From Pseudomonas laurylsulfativorans (GTDB lineage Bacteria > Pseudomonadota > Gammaproteobacteria > Pseudomonadales > Pseudomonadaceae): 64,000 nt of DNA. The stretch spans positions 434,001 to 498,000 of the forward strand of contig NZ_MUJK01000005.1 in the NCBI RefSeq assembly GCF_002906155.1. The letters are read 5' to 3'. Position 1 is the stretch's first letter. Each line of letters begins with the position of its first letter. Positions 16,198 to 25,510 of the stretch are shown one piece after another. Below the pieces are notes generated by a model, which was not told the origin of the DNA, made no database searches, and saw only the letters and a program-made list of their open reading frames with translations. The position numbers and the translations under genes are program-made.

Positions 16198-16537
16198 ATT
16201 GGTGCGCAGCTAGATTTTCTCTGCTGACAGAACCCCCGCTAGATTTTTGGATCTGCCGGGGGCACATTTGAGTGGGTATTTATGGCTGGCTTGGACGGTG
16301 CAGTTGGTATAATTGTAGGCGCTGATGCAGTTTTGACCCAAGCTGCCGGGTATTATTGACCATTCGAATGCTCAGCAAGTAATGGTCTTGCACGAGATTT
16401 CAGAGGCTGCATATAGGTCAGCTAAATAAGTGGCCTGGCTCAAAACTGCATCAGCAGCTAACAAGCTGCCATCAATAGGGACGGTTTCGCCCGTTGTAGA
16501 TGCGCTTTGAGCGAATAACAATTCGTGCTTTCCTCGA
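16198..16537. other. Intergenic region (340 bp) with terminator-like hairpin and inverted repeat
   Basis: No open reading frame of note. The segment around 16235-16265 (CCCCC, then AGAT, a T-rich loop, ATCT and GGGGG) could form a hairpin just after the dGTPase gene and may act as its terminator. It is followed by the 16-bp inverted repeat annotated separately. The rest holds nothing that I recognise. Confidence 0.45.
16321..16455. repeat. 135-bp element bounded by 16-bp perfect inverted repeats (MITE-like)
   Basis: GCTGATGCAGTTTTGA (16321-16336) is the exact reverse complement of TCAAAACTGCATCAGC (16440-16455). The two ends enclose 103 bases without a coding frame. Perfect terminal repeats of this length around a short non-coding segment resemble a MITE or a decayed insertion sequence. 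I see no clear target-site duplication and no transposase. A pair of regulatory half-sites is a weaker alternative. Confidence 0.5.
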
Positions 16538-18280
16538 CTAGATTCTAAGTGCTTGAGCTATGGCGAAGCGATGACTGTCACCGAGCTCTAGCAAACGACA
16601 GGTCGAAGGGATAGTTAACAAAGACTCTGTGGAAGGAAAATAAACTAACAGGTCACAGGGTGAGTCGGATGTTAGCCATCCCAATAAATTCTGTTTGATT
16701 AGATAAGGCCTGACACGTTGTACGTCTCGCTTGGTAGTCACCGCACGAGTTGCTTTTCCAAGGCTTTGTACGCTGGTGTCTAGCTTGTTTTTATCCAGCC
16801 AGTCAAATATTTTTTTTAAGTACTTTTCTATTTTTATTAGTGGGTTAAAAAGAAGCGCAGAGTGGTTTTTTACTATTTTTGTGCAATATTCATTGTATAT
16901 AGAAATTGCCGTGCATAAATTAAAGTTCTCAATATCCCTAGAGAAATCATATGGTTGTATTGTGTGGAGTTGTGGCATGCTTTTTAGGTAAGTTGATAGC
17001 AGAGGATTTATTCTTGTCGATGAGCCCCCCGGGTCTTTTGACATATCGAGACCGATACGAAACAATGCAGCATGATGCTCTAAAATTCCTAATGGCCATT
17101 TTTCAGCTTCTGACAGGCACCTAGCAAAATGCAAGTCGGCGAGATTTCTATCACCATTATGTAATGCCAGCAAGCCTTTTAAAAACGCATTAACCCCTTC
17201 GAAGTAAGGCTCATTTCTGAAATCTTTCAATTCTTCATGTAGCTCGATTAATTCCACGTTGCCCAGATAGCCGGTCGCCCCTTTTTTTAAAAATCTATCC
17301 AAATGATAAGTATTTTCAGGCGGAGAATAGGCTGAGGTACTATCCAACAGTCCCTGATATGCTGGGCTAGTGAGTGGGCCATGATGGATGCCATACCTAA
17401 TGTCTTCTGCTTTGTAGAGTTCGAAAAGAAGGTACTCATTCAATGCGGAAATTTCATTTATAGCGCCCTCTGAAAAATTATAGCCGAACATCCTATCTGA
17501 CAGTGCTATGGTAAATGACTCAAACGCTCTTGGTGACCATTCATCCATAACTTTTTTTAATCTATTAAAAATCATCATGGCACTATATACTCCCGTCACG
17601 CTGTCAATAAGACGTCTTCGCGCAGAATAATCGAGAGTTTGGGTCAGCTCTGAATCTAGTGTCTTAAGCTCGGCAGTTTGCGTGGCGGTAAACTTTGACG
17701 ACGACTGGTCTAGTGAGTTTAGACTTTTCCTGAAGCTTAACTCAGGGGATTTCTTATTCCGTATTGAATAGTTAAGCAGGCAGCGCAGAAGTATTTTGCA
17801 GGCCCGGTTTGGCTCATTCCCGTATATCTTTAATGCTTGCAAGCATAAAGGTACATGCTTCAAGGGGCTGTAGGTTTCAAGGTGCTGTTCTATTTCAAGT
17901 AAAAGCTGGGCTAGTTGTGGTGCGGCAATCATAACGCTAAGCTCTTCATAAAGCTCACCCTGACTATTACTGCGATATACAAAACTTGATCGCAGCCAAG
18001 AGACTAACTGCTGCATATTCGCGAAATAACGGTCGAACAGTTTGATCAAATACTCGTCGTCTTCCGTTTCGTATATGGAGTTACCCGACATGGCTCGGAA
18101 CAGAGAGCTATGACCCGAAACGAGCTTTTTGTAGCGGTCTTGCTTGGCAGAATAACTGCGGGCAATTGAGAGCATTTCCGACTGGCTACGCCCTACACAA
18201 AAAAGCAGGCTGATGGTCTCTACGAATTCATCAACCGTGGGAAGTGTGATCTCGGGAAATTCCCCTGGTGATCGGTCCAT
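16538..18280 (-). CDS. Unknown 580-aa low-GC protein
   Basis: A clean minus-strand frame with AAGGAG 8 bases before the ATG at 18280. The 580-residue protein is predominantly helical with repeated Leu-rich helices, without a signal peptide or membrane segment. I do not recognise a domain, although the helical pattern would suit a TPR-like or toxin-receptor-like scaffold. The AT-rich codons differ from the core genes and point to recent transfer. It is convergent with the dGTPase gene and divergent from the gene at 18424. Large orphan helical proteins in defence islands are sometimes phage sensors, but nothing here proves this. Confidence 0.75.
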   Translation of the reverse strand: MDRSPGEFPEITLPTVDEFVETISLLFCVGRSQSEMLSIARSYSAKQDRYKKLVSGHSSLFRAMSGNSIYETEDDEYLIKLFDRYFANMQQLVSWLRSSFVYRSNSQGELYEELSVMIAAPQLAQLLLEIEQHLETYSPLKHVPLCLQALKIYGNEPNRACKILLRCLLNYSIRNKKSPELSFRKSLNSLDQSSSKFTATQTAELKTLDSELTQTLDYSARRRLIDSVTGVYSAMMIFNRLKKVMDEWSPRAFESFTIALSDRMFGYNFSEGAINEISALNEYLLFELYKAEDIRYGIHHGPLTSPAYQGLLDSTSAYSPPENTYHLDRFLKKGATGYLGNVELIELHEELKDFRNEPYFEGVNAFLKGLLALHNGDRNLADLHFARCLSEAEKWPLGILEHHAALFRIGLDMSKDPGGSSTRINPLLSTYLKSMPQLHTIQPYDFSRDIENFNLCTAISIYNEYCTKIVKNHSALLFNPLIKIEKYLKKIFDWLDKNKLDTSVQSLGKATRAVTTKRDVQRVRPYLIKQNLLGWLTSDSPCDLLVYFPSTESLLTIPSTCRLLELGDSHRFAIAQALRI

Positions 18281-18423
18281 GACAGCGGCTCCTTGAAAAT
18301 CCGGCGAGACGAGCTGGATACCCTACAGCATCATAACCCAGCTCGCCTAAGTCGACGAAGGAAGCCCCAACGCCGGTGGCTGGCGGGAAAAATCAGCAAA
18401 ACTAGCTCGTGGAGCGTACCTAG

Positions 18424-18765
18424 ATGAAAAAGTTGAAAGGGGTGTTTCTGGATGCGGCAATTACCAGAATTTCCCGGGATTTAATTGCCCTCGAAGGCAC
18501 GGGCCTCGCAGTAGACGTCGATGAAACGTTGCGAAAGCTCAACGAAAAACACCACATTGTTCCGATTGAGGAGCTGGAAAATCTTCAGAACGATGTCAAT
18601 TTGAGCATTACGATGGAGCGCGGTCGCAGGCTGAAATCGGCCAGCACGTTTGGGTACGGGAGCTACCGGGCTGTTCCCTATGTCGACAAGGCCGTTGAAG
18701 CGATGACGACGCTTGGTGAGGTGGCGGCTTCTCTGAGTAGCGATAAACAAAAGGTTTCATCCTAA
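18424..18765 (+). CDS. Hypothetical protein (113 aa)
   Basis: A 113-residue helical protein (MKKLKGVFLD start, then ALEGTGLAVDVDETLRKLNEK). It has no signal peptide, membrane segment or catalytic motif that I recognise. The ATG lies about 11 bases after a modest purine run. It is divergent from the 580-aa gene, so the 143-bp gap should hold both promoters. It could be an independent small regulator-like protein. Confidence 0.5.
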   Translation: MKKLKGVFLDAAITRISRDLIALEGTGLAVDVDETLRKLNEKHHIVPIEELENLQNDVNLSITMERGRRLKSASTFGYGSYRAVPYVDKAVEAMTTLGEVAASLSSDKQKVSS

Positions 18766-18955
18766 ATAGGGACGATCATGCCATAGCGCGCCTTCAACGT
18801 TGGCTGATGATGTTAAAGAGGCCCGTGAAAAATTGGCGGCTATGGCACGCAGTGCGAGCAACTAGGAAAAATCGCTGCCCTTCTGCCCGCCATGTGCGGG
18901 CTTCGTCAGTAGGAGAGGCGCGATTCTCGCGACCCCAAAAGAGAAGGAAATACTC

Positions 18956-19153
18956 ATGAGTAAAACCGTCGAACAAGCTGAGGCCGCACTGAAAGCTGCG
19001 AATGCTGCCTACCTGAATGAGTTGGAGCGCGATTGTGAGCGTCGTGACGGAAGTGGCGCTCAAGAACGCCGCCGTGAGGAACATCAGCAGTCGCTACGCG
19101 AGGACATTGCTCAGTGCGAGCGCGATCTTGAAGGAGCCAAACGTCGCCAATAG
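18956..19153 (+). CDS. Small charged coiled-coil protein (65 aa)
   Basis: AGAAGGAAA stands 6-12 bases before the ATG, a strong translation signal. The 65-residue product is very polar and heptad-like (QAEAALKAANAAYLNELERD, then REDIAQCERDLEGAKRRQ), so a short coiled coil or helical hairpin is likely. There are two cysteines. No family recognised. It may be an accessory or a stress-type small protein. Confidence 0.5.
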   Translation: MSKTVEQAEAALKAANAAYLNELERDCERRDGSGAQERRREEHQQSLREDIAQCERDLEGAKRRQ

Positions 19154-19432
19154 AGGCGAATAGTAAATCGCCCCTGATTTCATAGATACTTCCTCAGCTC
19201 GTATTGAGGTTCTGGGCGTGGGACATCTGCTCTATGTAATTTGGTCAATTATGCATAATCGCCCACGTAGCTGAATGAATTCCACTTTAATGGCGGGCTG
19301 ATACTCGATAAGGTGATTTTGCATAAAGGCTAGGGTGGTTCATGGTGCTGTGTTCGGCAATACATCCGCCGCCCTGTCGCGTAACTGCAGACCTGTCACT
19401 AATTGCTCACTACGTTCATAAAGGGACTAGAC

Positions 19433-20914
19433 GTGGATTCAACCTTCATCACCCCAGAAAACTATAAAACACGATTGAGGCAACTGGTTTCCGATGAGGA
19501 CTCACTTGATGTCGCCGTCGCATTTTGGGGGCATAGTGCTCAGAAGCTAATCCATCCGGATGAATCCAAACCTATCCGGATTATCTGCAACCTGCGTACG
19601 GGCAGCACAAATCCTCAAGTGATCGAGCACTTCTTAGAACTGTCCGCCCGACTCGACCGAAACGTGCAGGTTCGGCAGTGCGATCGGTTGCATGCGAAAG
19701 TAATTCTCGGAGCAAACCAAGCAGTTATTGGTTCCGCCAATATTTCAGCCAATGGCCTAGGCCTCGAAGATGAGGACTCTGCCCACTGGCTGGAGGCCGG
19801 CATGCATATTCGTGAGCGCACCGAACTCGGTGCCATGCAATCTTGGTTCGACGCTTTATGGGACTCGGTGCACGTGAGAGCTATTGATGATTCCGACATC
19901 GCCGCTGCGTATTTGGCCTGGCGCCGGAACCGGAAGCCCATGCTAGAGGTGAACTCAGGCAGGGAGGATTACTTCTCGCTAGCTGATTTCACTGCTTCTA
20001 GCCTTCGTTGGGAGAAAGTCTATGCCCTTATATATCGGCACAAAAACACTCCAGAGGCGAGATCGAAGCTGAAGGCAATCGAAAGCGAAGTGGGTAACGA
20101 CAAGGGGGATGTTAAGACCGGCATCAAACTTTGGGGCTACGAGAACTGGCCTGATTTTCCTACTGACGTGGAAGCCGAGTACGTGGACATTCGGTGGGGT
20201 CCCATGAAAGGGGTATCTGTGTTCGGACCGTGCCGCTTACTCGGTCAACAGGCGAGCATCCAATACGCCAATTCGTTTGTCGGCACCCTCGATATTGCAA
20301 ATCCAGTACAAACGTTGCTCGGCACTCCATTCGGAACGAAGGCGAAGCGAGCAATGGAAATGCAGCTCAAAACATGTATGCAAGAAATATGGGATACGAC
20401 TGGCGATGGTGACGATGTACGGGTCGTTCATTTGGCCGAGCTAGCAGAGATTTTGGAGAAGGCGGCAGGTCGGGCTGAGGCTTCGGATGATGTCGAAGAG
20501 CCGGGTCCTGTGGTTCATCCCAGTGACCTCACCGTCGGACAGCGGGATTCGAAACTGCCGGTTGGTGGGACGTTCAACGGGCAGGATGCGGTGGGAGTGC
20601 TGGAGTCGCTTTCCAAATATGTAGTTCTTCACGAAAAGGACAAAAAAAACAAGTTCTGGAGCTACAAGATCAGAACCAGGAGGGGAATAGAGTTTGCTTT
20701 CGACCCCAAGACTAAGAGAGGTCTCTACGTCAGAGTTGAAAGAGAGCTACCGAATTTGCCCGGAATCGTCGATATCAAGCACATCTTGGCGGATAGCAAA
20801 TCAACAGCCTTGAATCGGGTGTTCTCCGGCGGGCACCACAGGGCGGTGTACAGCGCCACTATCGAGACAGAGTCCGCGCTACGTGCTTTCGTTGACTATT
20901 ACTTCACGCTCTAA
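19433..20914 (+). CDS. Phospholipase D-like nuclease
   Basis: I start at a GTG at 19433, since AAGGG lies 7 bases upstream; the frame is open 10 codons further to a TTG without a Shine-Dalgarno. The 493-residue protein has one PLD-type active-site block: HAKVILG (His87, Lys89), then GSANIS (Ser101, Asn103). One-block PLD proteins act as dimers, as in the BfiI restriction nuclease and several defence nucleases. The remaining 380 residues are unassigned, possibly target recognition. It probably cuts DNA or RNA in the cytoplasm. It stands alone on the plus strand ahead of the second 69-aa gene. Confidence 0.75.
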   Translation: MDSTFITPENYKTRLRQLVSDEDSLDVAVAFWGHSAQKLIHPDESKPIRIICNLRTGSTNPQVIEHFLELSARLDRNVQVRQCDRLHAKVILGANQAVIGSANISANGLGLEDEDSAHWLEAGMHIRERTELGAMQSWFDALWDSVHVRAIDDSDIAAAYLAWRRNRKPMLEVNSGREDYFSLADFTASSLRWEKVYALIYRHKNTPEARSKLKAIESEVGNDKGDVKTGIKLWGYENWPDFPTDVEAEYVDIRWGPMKGVSVFGPCRLLGQQASIQYANSFVGTLDIANPVQTLLGTPFGTKAKRAMEMQLKTCMQEIWDTTGDGDDVRVVHLAELAEILEKAAGRAEASDDVEEPGPVVHPSDLTVGQRDSKLPVGGTFNGQDAVGVLESLSKYVVLHEKDKKNKFWSYKIRTRRGIEFAFDPKTKRGLYVRVERELPNLPGIVDIKHILADSKSTALNRVFSGGHHRAVYSATIETESALRAFVDYYFTL

Positions 20915-21094
20915 CGGTTCTTTACTAGTGATTAGAGGCTCGCTATTAGAGCTTCGACCCCGTTGATACTGACCGAAGGCTGATCTGTCAGCCGCTTGCA
21001 ATTTGATCCAGGACGGGCTCCTGGCGTTGTATTGGTGACTCATGTCCCCTGCTCCAAAGCTGAGCTACGCTTCACTCTCCACGGAGGAAGCACA

Positions 21095-21304
21095 ATGCCC
21101 AACTCAGACCTATTGCCTTCACTGCTGTTCAAGATCAACGAAAATCAGCTCGCACTGGAAGCCGCTATCATGGAGCTTTCGAATTGGGTGGAGAAACGCG
21201 GATCAGCTGAGGTCGCGGACAATATTCGCGGCGCGCTTGCTGCGATAGACCGAAATGAAGAGTTCATCAATATGACGCTCGCGGTGATGATGACACCAGA
21301 TTGA
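21095..21304 (+). CDS. Small hypothetical protein, 69 aa (copy 2 of 2)
   Basis: The paralogue of the gene at 6649. It has the same GGAGGA ribosome-binding site, same length and 60 of 69 identical residues; the last five residues are all different. The open frame extends upstream to 20996, but the start is set by the conserved Shine-Dalgarno and by comparison with copy 1. Function unknown. The kept reading frame in both copies, with mostly silent or mild changes, suggests a selected function. Confidence 0.7.
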   Translation: MPNSDLLPSLLFKINENQLALEAAIMELSNWVEKRGSAEVADNIRGALAAIDRNEEFINMTLAVMMTPD

Positions 21305-21368
21305 TTTCGCCAGAAGCGGACAGCGTTTACGTATACCCCCGACGGCTCCTGCTCGCGATTAAGCTTTC

Positions 21369-21421
21369 AGCTATGGGTTTCCAAACCGGCAATCAACGTT
21401 GCCGTTTTCCAAGCCATAGCT
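21369..21421. repeat. Imperfect palindrome upstream of primase-helicase gene
   Basis: Outer arms AGCTATGG (21369-21376) and CCATAGCT (21414-21421) and inner arms CGGCAA (21387-21392) and TTGCCG (21399-21404) are nested exact complements, giving a 53-base structure. It starts 65 bases after the 69-aa gene and ends about 60 bases before the next gene. It could be a terminator stem, an operator or an RNA switch. No T-tract follows. Confidence 0.4.
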
Positions 21422-21481
21422 TGGGAGGTCAAGCAGGGTCGGAGTCAGCAGTGCTGGTTCTGAATGGTTGAGGTGGAAGCT

Positions 21482-23851
21482 GTGACAGATGCCAAGTTGC
21501 TGGCGAAATTACAAGCTGAGAACGCCAGGTTAATTGCCATGCTTGACGCTCATGGGGTTGATTGGCGCCTGCCTGAGCCAGTAAGGATTCAGGTCGCTCA
21601 AATCGAGCCTTCGCAGCAACTTAACACTGACGGCAAGGTTGCTTTGTTCAGAAGCCTGTTTCGCGGTAGGGCCGACGTTTATCCCATCCGTTGGGAAAGC
21701 AAGGCAGGCAAGTCAGGATACGCCCCCGCCTGTGCTAACGAATGGCGACCTGGGGTTTGTGAGAAGCCGCGAATCAAATGTGGCGATTGCGGTAATCGTC
21801 AATTGTTGCCGCTGACCGATGATGTGATTTTTCGTCACTTGGCAGGCGACGTGGTGGTTGGCATCTATCCTTTGCTCCCTGATGACACCTGTTACTTTCT
21901 TGCCGTCGACTTTGATGAGGCTGAATGGCGTGATGATGCCCGAGCTTTTGTTCAGTCGGGTCATGAGTTAAATGTCCCAGTGGCATTGGAGATTTCGCGT
22001 TCAGGCAATGGTGCTCATGCGTGGATTTTTTTCGACCGTAATGTTTCTGCTTACGATGCACGCCGCCTAGGAGCCGCGATAATCAGTCATGCCTGTGACC
22101 GTACCCGCCAATTGGCACTCAGATCCTATGATCGACTATTTCCAAACCAGGACTATATGCCTAAGGGTGGCTTTGGGAACCTTATTGCACTGCCATTGCA
22201 AAAGCGTGCCAGGGCCAAAAATAACAGCATTTTTGTAGATGACTCACTGGAACCTCATTCCGATCAGTGGGCGTTTCTGGCCTCCGTTCAGCGGATGAGC
22301 CCTGGGGATATTGAGCCGGTGATTATTCGGGCGATGGGCGACCGTGATCCCGTAGGCGTCGCGTATGTCGAGGACGAGGTAGATGCTGAACCTTGGAGAG
22401 ATCGTGATTCGAGATCGCGCAAATTGACTTGTCCGTTACCTGCGTCTCTCCATATCACATTGGCCAACTTGGTGTACTTCGAAAAATCGGAATTACCGCA
22501 GCCCTTGGCAAACCAGCTTGTCAGGCTTGCGGCATTTAAAAACCCTGAGTTTTATAAAGCTCAGGCCATGCGCCTATCGGTCTGGAACAAACCTAGGGTC
22601 ATTGGCTGTGCGCAAAATCTCCCTAAGCACATCGCGTTACCACGTGGATGCTTGGATGCTGCGCTGGAGCTTCTGGCGGGAAATGGAATCGCTGCTGAAT
22701 TCCAAGATGAGCGCTTTGTCGGCGACCCCATCGACGTAAGTTTTCTCGGCACTTTGCATTCTGATCAGGAAGTTGCGGTCAGCGCGATGCTTAGTCATGA
22801 CGTCGGCATCCTGTGTGCCCCGACCGCATTTGGTAAAACCGTGAGTGCCGCTGCGTTGATAGCGAAGCGTAGTGTTAACACGTTGGTGCTTGTGCATAGG
22901 ACTGAGCTGCTACGGCAGTGGCAAGAACGTTTGCAGGCATTTCTAGGCGTCGGCAATGGCGTTGTGGGGACAATTGGTGGCGGAAAAGCACAACCTACAG
23001 GGGTTATCGATATCGCGGTGATGCAGTCTTTATCGCGGAAAGGTGAAGTTAGCGATAAGGTAAAAAACTATGGCCAGATCATCGTTGATGAGTGCCATCA
23101 CGTGTCGGCGATTTCGTTCGAGGCGCTATTGAAGAGCGCCGCCGCACGGTATGTGGTGGGACTTACAGCAACTCCGGTACGCCGTGATGGGCAACAACCT
23201 ATCATCTTTATGCAGTGCGGACCGGTCCGGCACTCTGCTGCCCGACCGGCAAGCGCCCCTCACGATCTGTCAGTGGTGCCCCGCTTACTTTCCAAACCTA
23301 TTGTCGTTCCCGACGGCTCAGGGATTCAGGACGTTTTTCGACGCCTAGCCGACGATATCGAGCGTACAGCCATAATTGTCTCTGAGGTTGAGCTAGCCTT
23401 TAGCCAAGGTAGGAAGATCCTGGTACTGACGGAGCGTACTGAACATGTGGACGCTCTCGAGGCGGAATTGCAGGGGCGCGTGCAAAACCTTTTTACACTT
23501 CATGGGCGTGTGCCCAAAAAACAGCGAATCTCTCGCATGCGCGAGCTTGGCTCGCTTCCAGCTGATGCCCCACGAGTGCTCGTAGCAACTGGAAGGCTAG
23601 TTGGTGAAGGCTTCGATCATCCAGCTTTGGACACTTTAGTGTTGGCAATGCCCATTTCATGGAAGGGTATTCTTCAGCAATACGCAGGCCGATTGCATCG
23701 AGCCCATACTGATAAAACCGACGTGCGAGTGATCGACTTCGTTGACGTGGGGAACGCTGCGTTACTTCGGATGTGGGATAAGCGCCAGGCGGGGTACAAA
23801 GCGATGGGGTACCGATTGGCTGACTCCCAAGCCACTATGGACCTGCTCTAA
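21482..23851 (+). CDS. TOTE-type primase fused to SF2 helicase
   Basis: I prefer the GTG at 21482 (purine run GAGGTGGAAG upstream); an ATG at 21464 is in frame. The 789-residue product begins with a coiled coil, then an archaeo-eukaryotic primase domain: acidic residues of LAVDFDE (Asp143, Asp145) and SGNGAHAW (His179), with a preceding Cys-rich zinc-like cluster. An SF2 helicase follows: APTAFGKT, VDECHH, GLTATP and QYAGRLHR. This pairing is the core of the TOTE conflict systems described from genomics. It may copy or unwind invader nucleic acid. It lies between the PLD and HNH nuclease genes. Confidence 0.88.
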   Translation: MTDAKLLAKLQAENARLIAMLDAHGVDWRLPEPVRIQVAQIEPSQQLNTDGKVALFRSLFRGRADVYPIRWESKAGKSGYAPACANEWRPGVCEKPRIKCGDCGNRQLLPLTDDVIFRHLAGDVVVGIYPLLPDDTCYFLAVDFDEAEWRDDARAFVQSGHELNVPVALEISRSGNGAHAWIFFDRNVSAYDARRLGAAIISHACDRTRQLALRSYDRLFPNQDYMPKGGFGNLIALPLQKRARAKNNSIFVDDSLEPHSDQWAFLASVQRMSPGDIEPVIIRAMGDRDPVGVAYVEDEVDAEPWRDRDSRSRKLTCPLPASLHITLANLVYFEKSELPQPLANQLVRLAAFKNPEFYKAQAMRLSVWNKPRVIGCAQNLPKHIALPRGCLDAALELLAGNGIAAEFQDERFVGDPIDVSFLGTLHSDQEVAVSAMLSHDVGILCAPTAFGKTVSAAALIAKRSVNTLVLVHRTELLRQWQERLQAFLGVGNGVVGTIGGGKAQPTGVIDIAVMQSLSRKGEVSDKVKNYGQIIVDECHHVSAISFEALLKSAAARYVVGLTATPVRRDGQQPIIFMQCGPVRHSAARPASAPHDLSVVPRLLSKPIVVPDGSGIQDVFRRLADDIERTAIIVSEVELAFSQGRKILVLTERTEHVDALEAELQGRVQNLFTLHGRVPKKQRISRMRELGSLPADAPRVLVATGRLVGEGFDHPALDTLVLAMPISWKGILQQYAGRLHRAHTDKTDVRVIDFVDVGNAALLRMWDKRQAGYKAMGYRLADSQATMDLL

Positions 23852-23990
23852 TTCGGCTCCTTTGAATTTCGATTTTCCGTGAAACAGCTGTGAAACAGCA
23901 AAACCCAATCCGCTCTGAAAAGTTGATGCAGCACTGATGGACTCCGATTGAGGAGTAAACCTGAAACCTGCCAATTGAACTGGAAAGGTT

Positions 23991-24455
23991 ATGGCAAAAG
24001 CTCAGCAGGAAAAGCTCCCAAAAGAACGAGGCCGACCTCGTCTAGAGAAGCTTCACGCTCGATACGAGATACAGATTACAAGCTGGGATTTCAGCTGGTC
24101 GTTTTACCTATCTGGGCCTACAGACCGGTGGCAAGGGCGGAGCCATTTTAGAGAGGTGGCGACCCTGATTTTGATGGGCCGTGTTCTTGCGCCAGAGGGA
24201 TTTAAGTATCCAGAAGCCCTCCTGCACCTAGTAGCAGATCCGTGGTTGGATAGTTTAGTTGAGCAACCGGCAGCGATCGGCTCGATCCACATCAATGGCA
24301 GGCAGTTCACTGGATACGTACCAATTCCCAGCAACCAAATGCCAATGTTGGTTAGCTCGGCGAATCGATTGTTATTCGTTGAACTCTACGGAACGCCATT
24401 GCGGTATCGCAAGGCATTGATCAACGAGCTCCATTTAAATACAACGCCGGACTAA
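23991..24455 (+). CDS. Hypothetical protein (154 aa)
   Basis: The ATG at 23991 has GGAAAGG upstream. The 154-residue product has a basic N-terminus (KAQQEKLPKERGRPRLEK), which may be a DNA- or RNA-binding tail, followed by a mixed alpha/beta domain with several aromatic residues (WDFSWSFYLSG). No motif recognised. It lies 139 bp downstream of the primase-helicase gene on the same strand and could belong to that module. Confidence 0.6.
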   Translation: MAKAQQEKLPKERGRPRLEKLHARYEIQITSWDFSWSFYLSGPTDRWQGRSHFREVATLILMGRVLAPEGFKYPEALLHLVADPWLDSLVEQPAAIGSIHINGRQFTGYVPIPSNQMPMLVSSANRLLFVELYGTPLRYRKALINELHLNTTPD

Positions 24456-24565
24456 TCCTTTACCCGCGACTCCCCTCCTGATCCAGAATAAACGTATCAT
24501 TGTGTCCAGAATTGATTGACCGCTACGTATACAATCTTACTAAGAGTATTTTTCAGAGGCTTCTC

Positions 24566-25510
24566 GTGACTAGACCTTCTATACCTGTAGAGATTCAGCG
24601 CGCCGTTTTGGTCGAATGTGGGCACCGCTGCGCTATCCCCCGCTGCAACCAGACCGACCTTGAATTTCATCATATTGTCCCTTGGGCAGAGTGCAAAAAA
24701 CACGAGTATTCAAATCTGATCGCTCTTTGTCCAATCTGTCATCGCCGAGCGCATAATAAGGGCATTGATCGAAAATCTCTGATGATTTATAAGGAAAATC
24801 TCGCAAAAGAGTTTGGAGCGCGCGATAAAGGTACTTTGGTAGGAGAGATTGTCGAAATCAAAAGGCGACTAAAGGAGGAGGATCGTAGTATCCCCGGCTT
24901 TTTGTTTAAATTCGACTTCCCAGAGTTTCCATCTGCTGTAGAACGTATCGTCACGAGGAATATCGAAGCGTGGGGTCATGAGCTGCTCAATAATTTGCGC
25001 ATAAAGCAAGCTGAATGGGACGCCAACCCACCAGAGATCGAGTTCTTTGATATTCATCCAAGACCAGAGCTAAAAGGCACCTATCGGATCATCCGGCGCG
25101 ATGATCAAGTTATCAGTGTGCGCTATGCCATTGAGCACGATTATTTAGGGGTAGGTTTTATTGACCGAAGTACTCGAGTGCTCAACTACTTATTGAAACC
25201 CTTCCGCCCAATCACGTTAGAGTATGTGCTCGGTGATATAACACAATTACCTTTATTGGCGAGTGTCATTCGACAAAAGCTGGCGAGTAGAGGGTGCTAT
25301 GATGCAGCGTTGTTAGAGAAAGGAACCAAACCTACTTTGGATAATTTTGCGCTATTTAATGTTGACCATGTAGGCCTCACATTTACGTTTCCAGAGGGCA
25401 GCATTGCTTGCAAAACTGAAGGAGAGCAAACGCAATTTGTCTTCCTTGAGGAGATCGCCGAGTTTTGCGACAGCAGTTCCCTACAGAGTTTAAATTCCTG
25501 CCCTTTTTAA
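24566..25510 (+). CDS. HNH endonuclease with unknown C-terminal domain
   Basis: I choose the GTG at 24566 because AGAGG lies 6 bases upstream; an in-frame GTG at 24500 lacks one. The 314-residue protein has a compact N-terminal HNH nuclease: Cys22 and Cys27, LEFHHIVPW (His36), Asn50, and CPICHRRAH (Cys55, Cys58, His59, His63). The last 200 residues are a separate domain with a FFDIHPRPELKG start and a beta-rich end; I cannot name it with confidence. It probably cuts DNA, with the C-terminal part sensing a ligand or a target. It is the last gene of the island before the border region. Confidence 0.82.
   Translation: MTRPSIPVEIQRAVLVECGHRCAIPRCNQTDLEFHHIVPWAECKKHEYSNLIALCPICHRRAHNKGIDRKSLMIYKENLAKEFGARDKGTLVGEIVEIKRRLKEEDRSIPGFLFKFDFPEFPSAVERIVTRNIEAWGHELLNNLRIKQAEWDANPPEIEFFDIHPRPELKGTYRIIRRDDQVISVRYAIEHDYLGVGFIDRSTRVLNYLLKPFRPITLEYVLGDITQLPLLASVIRQKLASRGCYDAALLEKGTKPTLDNFALFNVDHVGLTFTFPEGSIACKTEGEQTQFVFLEEIAEFCDSSSLQSLNSCPF

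Noticed and set aside
18800..18865. A short TTG-started frame reading LADDVKEAREKLAAMARSASN
   Set aside because: It reads like the tail of a helical protein but has no start signal and only 22 codons; it may be a gene remnant.
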